Part shown: in pieces, positions 57,340 through 64,000 of the stretch
How positions within the stretch are numbered: the stretch's first letter is position 1
Layout: every line of letters begins with the position of its first letter
Source: Candidatus Limnocylindrales bacterium
GTDB lineage: Bacteria; Desulfobacterota; Binatia; UBA1149; CAITLU01
DNA length: 64,000 nt
Assembly: GCA_035571835.1 (NCBI GenBank)
Contig: DATNBU010000028.1
Span: forward strand, 124,001-188,000
Direction of reading: 5' to 3'
Position numbers and translations under genes: made by a program
Notes under the pieces: model-generated
Seen by the model: only the letters and a program-made list of their open reading frames with translations
What the model was told of the DNA's origin: nothing
The model's database searches: none

Positions 57340-58035
57340 CTAGTGCGCCGGCTGCTCGCCGGCCGGCGCCGGCTTCGTTGCGGCTGCCGGCGGAGCCTTT
57401 GCATCCGGCGGTGCAGCAGCGGCCGCATCTTTGGCGGCCTGTTCTTTCGCGGCGCGACGCGCGGCTCTGGCCGCTTTCGGATCGGTGCCGTCACAGCGGC
57501 ACCACTTCCTCTTTTTCTCTTTCGGCCTGTCCTGTTTGGCGACGGTCTTCGGCGACGCGAGTTTCACGTCCGTAAGCGGCTTCTCGAGCTCCGGGGGAAC
57601 AGGCAGCCCTTTCGCCTTGAGGTTGGCGATCTGCTTTTCGCGCACCGCCTGAAGACGCTGGCGCAGCAGCGCATACTGGCGATCTTCGCCGGAGACGGCG
57701 CCATGCTTTTCGGCCAGCTCCTTCGCCGCAATCTGGAGCACACTCTCGATGCTGTATTCCTGATTCTCGGGCTTCGAATAGACCGCGTCGATCGTGTCCT
57801 TCCACTCGGCGGTCGTGGCTTTCAGCACGTACGGATAGTGCTCGTCGACCCAGCCTCCCGGATCCAGGTTTCGCGCGAGCTTGGACATCATGAGATAACC
57901 CGCGATGTAGCCGCTCTTGAAATCGGTCGAGAACCCCTGCCATCCCTTGTATCCGATTGCAGCGGCCGCAAGTCCTGCTGTCCCGATGAGCACACCAAGA
58001 AGAATTCCGGCAATGAAGGCTCTGGTTGCGCGCAT
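57340..58035 (-). CDS. Membrane-anchored protein with Lys/Ala/Pro-rich tail
   Basis: 231 residues from the ATG at 58035. One N-terminal helix (FIAGILLGVLIGTAGLAAAA) anchors it. A central helical domain (residues 30-150) follows, and a Lys/Ala/Pro-rich disordered tail ends the protein (AARAARRAAKEQAAKDAAAA). A Cys pair (WCRCDG) sits in the tail. I do not recognise the family. It is divergent from the dehydratase-like gene, with starts only 30 bases apart. Confidence 0.7.
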   Translation of the reverse strand: MRATRAFIAGILLGVLIGTAGLAAAAIGYKGWQGFSTDFKSGYIAGYLMMSKLARNLDPGGWVDEHYPYVLKATTAEWKDTIDAVYSKPENQEYSIESVLQIAAKELAEKHGAVSGEDRQYALLRQRLQAVREKQIANLKAKGLPVPPELEKPLTDVKLASPKTVAKQDRPKEKKRKWCRCDGTDPKAARAARRAAKEQAAKDAAAAAPPDAKAPPAAATKPAPAGEQPAH

Positions 58036-58065
58036 GCTCGAGACTTTCCCCCAGACCTGTATGCC

Positions 58066-59106
58066 ATGCAACGCAGCACCGCGGCTGCTCCGCGCTCACC
58101 GCCGGCCTGCAGCTTGAGCGCCGGCGCAACAGACAGGACGCATGCGGGCGGATCGTCGCAGGCGAGGCCGCGACGCATCTTCATCACCGGAGTGGCCGGA
58201 CAGGACGGCTGGTACCTCGCGCAGCAGCTTGCGGGCGCAGGACATCTCGTAACCGGCCTCGTGCTGCCCGGCCAGCAAGCGGACGCCGAAGAGATCCGGA
58301 CGATCGAAGGAGACCTGCGCGACGTCGATTCGCTCGTGCGTGCAATCGACGCCGCCGCACCCGACGAGATCTACAATCTGGCCGCAGCCACGTTCGTGCC
58401 CGCGTCGTGGGAGGCTCCGGACGAAACCAGAACCGTCAACGCGCTCGGCGTCCGCAACCTCGTCGCCGCGATGTTGCGTGCTGCGCCGAGCGCACGGCTG
58501 TGCCATGCGTCGTCCGCGGAAATCTTCGGACCACCGACCGGCCGCCCGCAGGACGAAGATCATCCGATGCTGGCCGCTTCGCCGTACGGCCTGGCCAAGG
58601 CGGAGGCGCACAAGCTGATTGCCGAAACGCGCGCGGGCGGCGTGTTCGCGTGCTCGGCGATCCTGTTCAACCACGAATCGCCGCGCAGGCCGCCGTCGTT
58701 CGTGACGCGCAAGATCACGATGGCCGCGGCGCGCATCGCACGCGGCCTCGGCAAGGAACCCGTCGCGCTCGGAAACCTGCGGGCCGCGCGGGATTGGGGC
58801 TACGCACCCGAATACGTCGAAGCGATGCAGAGGATGCTCGCCGCCGGCGAGCCGCGCGATTACGTCGTCGCCACTGGGCGCGCAACCACCGTCGGCCGTT
58901 TCGCGGAGCTCGCGTTCGCGCGCGCAGGGCTCGACTGGCGTCAGCACGTCGTCAGCGATCCGGTGCACGAACGCGAAGGCGACAGCGAAGCGAGGATCGG
59001 CAATCCGTCGCGCATCGAGCGCGAGCTCGGATGGAAAGCGGCGACCAGCGTCGAGGCGCTCGTACGCATCATGGTCGATGCGGACCTGGCGCTGCCCGCC
59101 GAATAG
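58066..59106 (+). CDS. GDP-mannose 4,6-dehydratase-like SDR enzyme
   Basis: 346 residues. The NAD(P) loop is TGVAGQDGWYLAQQL near residue 45. The catalytic Ser/Tyr/Lys are in HASSAEIFG and SPYGLAKAEAHKL (YxxxK). The segment AARDWGYAPEYVEAMQRML is characteristic of GDP-mannose 4,6-dehydratases. That enzyme makes GDP-4-keto-6-deoxymannose for fucose or rhamnose-type sugars. The first 40 residues are poorly conserved and the true start may be nearer the loop. With the methyltransferase and glycosyltransferase downstream it suits surface glycan synthesis; this is inferred. Confidence 0.85.
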   Translation: MQRSTAAAPRSPPACSLSAGATDRTHAGGSSQARPRRIFITGVAGQDGWYLAQQLAGAGHLVTGLVLPGQQADAEEIRTIEGDLRDVDSLVRAIDAAAPDEIYNLAAATFVPASWEAPDETRTVNALGVRNLVAAMLRAAPSARLCHASSAEIFGPPTGRPQDEDHPMLAASPYGLAKAEAHKLIAETRAGGVFACSAILFNHESPRRPPSFVTRKITMAAARIARGLGKEPVALGNLRAARDWGYAPEYVEAMQRMLAAGEPRDYVVATGRATTVGRFAELAFARAGLDWRQHVVSDPVHEREGDSEARIGNPSRIERELGWKAATSVEALVRIMVDADLALPAE

Positions 59107-59133
59107 CGGACAGCAGATGCCGGCTGTTCGAGA

Positions 59134-60903
59134 CTACGCGTTGTCGAACAGCACTCCGGGTGCGAACAGACCGTCCGGATCGAGAGCACGCCTGGTCGCA
59201 CGCATCGACTCGACGCCGGCCTCTCCGTGCAGCTCACGCAGCAGCAGCTTCTTGCCGGGATTGCGACCCGTCCCGTGCTCGGCGAGCGGGCTTCCGCCGA
59301 GCTCGATGGCGATTCTTCCGATCGCGATCTGCGCGGCACGCGCGAGCTCCATCTCCTGCGAGCTCTTCGCGATCAGGTTGGGATGCACGTTGCCGTCGGA
59401 GATGTGTCCCCAGATCACCGAGTCCATTCCGGTTGCCTCGAGCACCGCGCGATAGCGAACGAGCGATTCCTCGAGGTGCTCGAACGGAACGATCACGTCG
59501 CCGCCGGATTTCGCGATGGGTTCTCCGGTTCGCAGCGCCGCCTCACGGATCCGTCGATTGACGCCGTCGGGAACCGCTTCGCGCAGAGCGAACAGCGCGC
59601 GGCGCCTGTCGTTCTCGCCGGGAAGCGCCGGCACCGCATCGGCAAGCAGACCGCGCCGCTCGAGGATGCGGCAGAGCGTGGCGATGGGGCCGGAAGTCGC
59701 GGAGGACGCGGAGCCGCTCTCCGCTGACCCGCTGGCTGCCGCCAGTTCCTCTGACCCGGTGGCTGCGGCCCGTTCCGCTGACCCGCTGGCTGCCGCCAGT
59801 TCCTCTGACCCGCTGGCTGCCGCCAGCTCCTCTGACCCGCTGGCTGCGGCCAGCTCTTCGACCGCGCGCGCGCGATCGTAGGATGGCGGCAGCTCGAGCT
59901 GGACGAGAAGGAGCGCGCGCGCGCCGGAGGGCAGCGGCACGCCGGCACGTTCTGCGATCCCGTCCTCGCGAAGAATCTCGAGCGAGCGTGCATCCATGTA
60001 TTCGATCGCGGCCACATCCGCGCCGCATTGCGTTCGGTCGGCGCTGTCGGTGGCTGCGCGTCGCGTCCGCACGGCTTCGTCGCGGAGCTCACGCGTCAGT
60101 GAAATCGCCTCGGCGTCGCCGGCAACCGGGATCAGCACCGCAAGCCACGACGGTCGCGGCGCAAGGCGCAGCCGCGCTTCGGTAACGACGCCCAGCGTGC
60201 CTTCGCTTCCGATGAACAGGTCGATCAGATCCATGCCGGCACCGCCGCGATAACCGGCCGACACTTTCGCAACCGCGGGCATCGCGACCGACGGCACCGG
60301 TACTCGCATGCAGCTGCCGTCGAGCCTCGCGATCTCGAACCATCCGTCGGGATGCGCGGTCACGTGCCCGCGCTCGACGTCGAGAGCCTCGCCGCACGCG
60401 AGCACCAGCGTGAGCCGGTCGACCCACCGACGGACGGTCCCGTGCTTGAACGTCGCCGCGCCGGCGGCGTCGGTCGAGACCACGCCGCCGACCGTCGCGC
60501 CGTCGTACGTCGGCACAGGCGGAAAGTAGAGATCGCGCTCGATGCACGCGGCGTCGAGATCGCGCAGCACGACGCCCGCGCCGGCGCACACCGAGCTCGA
60601 CGTCCAGTCGCGCATCACAGAAAGCCGGGCCGTCGAGACCACCGTCTCGCCGTGCGGCGTCGCGCCGCCGGTCAGCGAAGACTGCGCGCCGACGACGAGC
60701 AGCGGCCTGCCCTCGCGGACGAGTGCCGCGACGTCGGCTTCGTTTTCCGGGAAACACACTTCACGCGTGTGGCCGCCGGGATATCGGGCTGCATCCTGCA
60801 GGTAGCCGGCAACCAGGTCGGCGTCTTGCGCTCGCGTCAGCGACGACGTTCCGCGCGGCGCCCGGGTGCGGGCGAGCCATCGAGGATCCGCAGCGGCCGG
60901 CAT
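59134..60903 (-). CDS. FAD-linked oxidase, D-lactate dehydrogenase/GlcD-like
   Basis: 589 residues. The PP-loop FAD domain is clear (EVCFPENEADVAALV, PLLVVGAQSSLTGGATPHG, PPVPTYDGATVGGVVSTDAAG, DLIDLFIGSEGTLGVVTEARLRLAP). The C-terminal cap has the conserved WGHISDGNVHPNLI and GGSPLAEHGTGRNPGKK. Such enzymes oxidise D-2-hydroxy acids such as D-lactate. An in-frame run of five nine-residue repeats (EELAAASGS) interrupts the cap domain near residue 370. It begins nine bases after the lactate-racemase-like gene, arguing for one operon in lactate use. Confidence 0.92.
   Translation of the reverse strand: MPAAADPRWLARTRAPRGTSSLTRAQDADLVAGYLQDAARYPGGHTREVCFPENEADVAALVREGRPLLVVGAQSSLTGGATPHGETVVSTARLSVMRDWTSSSVCAGAGVVLRDLDAACIERDLYFPPVPTYDGATVGGVVSTDAAGAATFKHGTVRRWVDRLTLVLACGEALDVERGHVTAHPDGWFEIARLDGSCMRVPVPSVAMPAVAKVSAGYRGGAGMDLIDLFIGSEGTLGVVTEARLRLAPRPSWLAVLIPVAGDAEAISLTRELRDEAVRTRRAATDSADRTQCGADVAAIEYMDARSLEILREDGIAERAGVPLPSGARALLLVQLELPPSYDRARAVEELAAASGSEELAAASGSEELAAASGSAERAAATGSEELAAASGSAESGSASSATSGPIATLCRILERRGLLADAVPALPGENDRRRALFALREAVPDGVNRRIREAALRTGEPIAKSGGDVIVPFEHLEESLVRYRAVLEATGMDSVIWGHISDGNVHPNLIAKSSQEMELARAAQIAIGRIAIELGGSPLAEHGTGRNPGKKLLLRELHGEAGVESMRATRRALDPDGLFAPGVLFDNA
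59720..59854. repeat. Five 27-bp tandem repeats inside the FAD oxidase gene
   Basis: Units start at 59720, 59747, 59774, 59801 and 59828, each 27 bp and in frame, coding (minus strand) for variants of EELAAASGS. Copies differ at a few bases only. The repeat probably adds a helical, surface-exposed insert. Confidence 0.9.
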
Positions 60904-60912
60904 GAGCGCTGC

Positions 60913-62199
60913 TCAGCGCACTTCGAGCGCGATGTTGCCGGCATCGTGCACGACCACCGCGCGGCCGGCCTCCGCACCTGCCGGCGATGTCTCCGAAGCA
61001 AGCACTTCGCGCGCCCAGCGCGCCGCGTCGGCGCGATCGGCGAACATGCGCACGCCGAGCACGCCGGCGAGATCAATCGGCACGCTGCTGCCGACCAGAC
61101 CGACGTGTACGCCGCGCTCATCGGTCAGGGCTCTCAGCCGTACCGCCTTGTGATCGCCGAGCCGGTAGCCGCGCGACTCGACGATCGCACGGGCTTCTTC
61201 GGCGGTCGGCGCAGCGCGCAGCAGCTCGACGAAATGATCGATGCCGACGCCGTGGGAACATTTCGCTTCGAGCAGCAGCACGCCGCCGGCGCGCACCGCG
61301 AACTCGGTGTTCTTGATGCCCTTGTCGGCCTGGTAGAAGTCGCGGTCGAGCGGCGGCTTCACTTCGGCCACGACGAGGTCGGCTTCGGCGTCGAGCTCGG
61401 CGGCAAAACAACTGCGTACGATCTGAAGTCCCTGGATCAGCGCTTCGAGCGGATGACCGGCCGTCACTCCGACGATGCGCTCGCCGACGATCACCTGGTT
61501 GACGGCGAGAAGGCGCGCCCCCGAATCCTCGAGATCGGCCAGTGCATCGACGATGCCGACATGCACGGGATTGCCGTCGAGCCGCAGCGGACGCGCGGCC
61601 GGCGACAGCGCGTGCTCGTGATTGGCACGCAGGCTCTCCATCGACATCACGCCGACGGTCAGCGTCTTGTGCGCGCCGGTGATGCCCGCGAAGTAATGCG
61701 GCTCCATGCTGCCGCACGCCAGGTAGAAACCGGCCTCGGCCATCCACGCGTGAAGAGTCATGTTGCCGACGGTGCGAAGACCGGTTTCGCTTCGCGCGTC
61801 GTGCCAGGCCACTTCCGCGAGGCGCGACGCGTGCTCGCCGAAGATCGCGCTCTCGTGTGCGCGGCGCTCGGCATCGTCCGCCACATGGCTTCCGGCGGCG
61901 ACGAGGACCCGAAGCGGCGGCACGCGCTCCCCGGCAAGGCGGCTGTCGAGCAGGGCAAGCACGGCCTCGATGAAGCTTCGCGTGTCCGTGTATCGATGGT
62001 TGTCGTTGACCAGCAGCGTCAGCGAGCGGCCTTCGGAGGCAGCGCCGCGCGCAAACTGCTCGAAGCCGGCGGAAGCCAGCGCATCACTGGTCGCGCGCGC
62101 GGAATCGACGGCCGTCTCCGGCGGCGCAGGCGCGACTTCGCGCACCTCGAAACCGGGAAGGAGCTGGCGCCAACTTGGTGGAGGGTGGTCTGATCCCAT
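60913..62199 (-). CDS. LarA-like nickel-dependent lactate racemase family protein
   Basis: 428 residues from the ATG at 62199; the upstream extension is Ser/Gly/Pro-rich and unlikely. LarA active-site positions are matched: His105 (AAGSHVADD), His168 (EPHYFAG), Lys178 (GAHKTLTVG), the lysine that holds the nickel-pincer nucleotide in LarA, and His194 or 196 (ANHEHALSP) followed by GNPVHVGIVDA. LarA interconverts L- and D-lactate; homologues racemise other 2-hydroxy acids. Cofactor genes larB, larC and larE are not in the window. It forms an operon with the FAD oxidase downstream. Confidence 0.88.
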   Translation of the reverse strand: MGSDHPPPSWRQLLPGFEVREVAPAPPETAVDSARATSDALASAGFEQFARGAASEGRSLTLLVNDNHRYTDTRSFIEAVLALLDSRLAGERVPPLRVLVAAGSHVADDAERRAHESAIFGEHASRLAEVAWHDARSETGLRTVGNMTLHAWMAEAGFYLACGSMEPHYFAGITGAHKTLTVGVMSMESLRANHEHALSPAARPLRLDGNPVHVGIVDALADLEDSGARLLAVNQVIVGERIVGVTAGHPLEALIQGLQIVRSCFAAELDAEADLVVAEVKPPLDRDFYQADKGIKNTEFAVRAGGVLLLEAKCSHGVGIDHFVELLRAAPTAEEARAIVESRGYRLGDHKAVRLRALTDERGVHVGLVGSSVPIDLAGVLGVRMFADRADAARWAREVLASETSPAGAEAGRAVVVHDAGNIALEVR

Positions 62200-62348
62200 T
62201 CGTGTGCCGGAGCCGGGAGCTCGAGATGAAAACGCCTCCCGCACGGCGCGCGGCGAGTTAAGCACATCGTCCGACGCGAACCAAGAACCACCTCCAGCGC
62301 CGGACCGCCTTGCCGGTCCGGAGTGGCTCCCGTACAAACCCGCTATCC

Positions 62349-63158
62349 ATGGTCGGCTCAGCGGAGGGTGCGAACGCGTTCACCGGCGAAAGGCCCGGCT
62401 GGGGCGAAGGATTCGAGTACGACTATGCGCGGCACATCGCTGCGTACCGCGTGGCGCAGCGGCTGGTTGGCGGGCGGACGGTTCTCGATGCGGGGTGCGG
62501 CGAGGGATTCGGGACCCAGCTTCTTGCAGCCGACGCCAGCTCGGTCACCGGAGTCGACTACTCCGAAGATGCGATCCGCGAATGCCGCCGGCTGTGGACA
62601 GCCGGACGGCCGAACCTGACTTTCGAACAGGTCGATCTCGCGCATCCGGCTGCGTTTTCCGACCGCTTCGACGTCGTGCTCTGTTTCCAGGTGATCGAGC
62701 ACATCCACGATCCCCTGCCGTTCCTGCATGCGCTCGCCGACAGGCTGGCGCCGGGTGGAACGCTCGTCGTCACGACGCCGAACCGGCTGCGCACTGTCTC
62801 CGAAAATCCGTACCATGTGCGCGAATACACGGCCGGCGAGCTCGACGCCGAGCTTCGCGCCGTGTTTTCCGACGTTACGATCCGCGGCATCCACGGCAAC
62901 GAGAAAGTCGAGCAGTTCGAGGAAGGTCGCCGGCGCGCGGTCGAAAGGATCCTGCGCCTCGATCCGCTCGGCATCCGTAACCTGCTTCCGCGGCGCGTCG
63001 TGGAATTCGCGTTTGCCCGCCTCGCGCGTCTCGTGCGGCGGCACGCCAAGCCTGAAGGCGCGGCGCCTGTCCTCCCCGAGGATTTCTCGGAGCAGGACGC
63101 CGTCGATCGCGCGCTCGATCTGCTCGCGTTCTGCCGCGATCCCCGGCCATCGCGTTAG
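62349..63158 (+). CDS. SAM-dependent class I methyltransferase
   Basis: 269 residues from the ATG at 62349. The Rossmann motifs are VLDAGCGEGFGTQLLA (motif I), VTGVDYSEDAI (acidic loop), FDVVLCFQVIEHIHDP and LAPGGTLVVTTPN. The pattern is that of UbiG/methyltransferase-11 family enzymes, often found in surface glycan clusters. The C-terminal 90 residues are specific to this protein. It precedes a membrane glycosyltransferase gene by 72 bases on the same strand. Substrate unknown. Confidence 0.9.
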   Translation: MVGSAEGANAFTGERPGWGEGFEYDYARHIAAYRVAQRLVGGRTVLDAGCGEGFGTQLLAADASSVTGVDYSEDAIRECRRLWTAGRPNLTFEQVDLAHPAAFSDRFDVVLCFQVIEHIHDPLPFLHALADRLAPGGTLVVTTPNRLRTVSENPYHVREYTAGELDAELRAVFSDVTIRGIHGNEKVEQFEEGRRRAVERILRLDPLGIRNLLPRRVVEFAFARLARLVRRHAKPEGAAPVLPEDFSEQDAVDRALDLLAFCRDPRPSR

Positions 63159-63230
63159 TCCGTGCGGCGCATCGAACGGGAGACGGGCGCCCGGTAGCCG
63201 GACGGGTCCGGCTCGCGTACAACCGGACGA

Positions 63231-64000
63231 TGCGGCCGAGCGGTGTCCTTCTCCTCGCCGTGTTCGCGCTGTGGCTGGCCGCAGTATTTGCGGTCGGCAC
63301 CGGCGGTGAATTTCCTCTCAGCGACGACTGGGCCTACGCGCACGTCGTGCGCTCGATCTGCGAAGGCCGCGGCTTCGATTTCCTGCCGTGGACCGGCGCG
63401 AGCCTCGTATTCCAGGCGGCCTACGGCGCGCTGTTCGCCAAGCTGTCCGGATTTTCTTACGAGCTGCTGCGCCTGACGACGCTCGCGGTGTCCGCGATCG
63501 GAATCTTTTCCACATACGCGCTGCTGCGCGAGGCCGGCCCTGCGGCAGATAGCGGGACGGACGAGCACGGCATGCGGATCGCCGCAGCCGGCGCCGCGAC
63601 CGTCGCGTTCTCTCCGCTGTGGTTCAATCTTTCTTTCACGTTCATGACCGACGTTCCGTTCGCCGCACTCGCGACGATGTCCGCATGGCTTTATGCGAGG
63701 GCGTTTCGCAGCGGGTCGCGGCCCGGGCTGCTGGCGGCGGGAGCCGTATGCGCCGCGGCGTTCCTCGTCCGCCAGCACGGCGTCTGGATCGCTGCCGCGG
63801 CGGCACTTGCAGCCGTCGCCACTGCGCCGCGCACGGCTCGTCTTCGCGATCGTGCCCAGGATGCGGCGGCGGCCGCGATCGTGCCGTTCGTTGCCGCCGC
63901 GGCGTATGTCATCTGGGCTGTCACGTCGCCTGTCGTGCCGCTGGCTGTCCACAACAAGATCGGCGAGGCAGCCGGGGTCTCGTGGCTCACGGTCGCGAAC
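63231..64000 (+). CDS. Family 39-type membrane glycosyltransferase (3' end outside window)
   Basis: An open frame from the ATG at 63231 runs off the window after 256 codons. The first luminal loop has the acidic catalytic motif EFPLSDDWAYAHVVRSI right after helix one, as in the GT39/ArnT/PMT superfamily that uses polyprenyl-phosphate sugars. Further helices (LVFQAAYGALFAKL, TTLAVSAIGIFSTYALL, AAAGAATVAFSPLWFNLSF, AAALAAVATA) follow. The conserved TDVPFAALATMSAWL is also typical. It likely transfers a sugar to a lipid or protein on the outer face of the inner membrane. Confidence 0.85.

Noticed and set aside
59720-59854. Mobile element or recent insertion
   Set aside because: No terminal inverted repeats or target duplication; it is a simple in-frame tandem repeat.

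Overview
The window is one continuous stretch of high-GC DNA from a Gram-negative bacterium. It carries an outer-membrane beta-barrel gene, two lipobox proteins, a DUF1329 protein and a bacterial glutaminyl-tRNA synthetase. A striking share of the genes encode exported, cysteine-rich proteins with dockerin-like calcium-loop repeats, beta-helices, propellers or collagen-like repeats. That mix suggests an uncultivated soil or groundwater lineage near Desulfobacterota, Myxococcota or Binatota; this placement is inference. I see no rRNA, tRNA, CRISPR array, phage or insertion sequence, so this looks like ordinary chromosome.

Layout. 1-2.4 kb: tail of an exported Cys-rich protein and a DUF1329 protein. 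2.4-3.6 kb: a gene-free stretch with strong nested inverted repeats. 3.6-8.6 kb: a PadR regulator and ABC ATPase facing a ketoacyl-ACP synthase III and a large FtsX-type permease. 8.9-14.6 kb: secreted dockerin-like and beta-helix proteins and a 71-residue protein with its own promoter. 14.7-17.5 kb: an orphan BrnA-like antitoxin and a membrane adenylate cyclase. 17.5-26.5 kb: a structured leader before an FG-GAP protein, then chrA, glnS with a 24-bp palindromic repeat, and a collagen-like propeller protein. 26.5-37.6 kb: DUF3313 lipoprotein, a discoidin plus (alpha/alpha)6 glycosidase-like protein, a membrane protein, an ABC transporter with a dead ATPase, a porin-like barrel, a GST-like protein, and a truncated gene beside another dockerin-like protein.

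37.6-40.4 kb holds the most unusual system. A promoter with a palindrome between its -35 and -10 boxes drives a small SCP2-like protein, a ferritin-like diiron protein with all ligands, and a paralogue that has lost most of them. This resembles the catalytic alpha and ligand-less beta subunits of soluble diiron monooxygenases, but with short subunits and a different third gene. Substrate and partners are unknown.

40.5-64 kb is mostly housekeeping and envelope genes: DUF202, an NlpC/P60-like secreted protein, trmL, fbp, a sialidase-like propeller, TetR, citrate synthase, ferrochelatase, class I FBP aldolase, a metallo-aminopeptidase, a heterodimeric ABC exporter, a sulfatase-fold enzyme with Thr as predicted nucleophile, a GDP-mannose dehydratase-like enzyme, a lactate racemase/FAD-oxidase pair, a methyltransferase, and the start of a family 39 glycosyltransferase cut by the window end.
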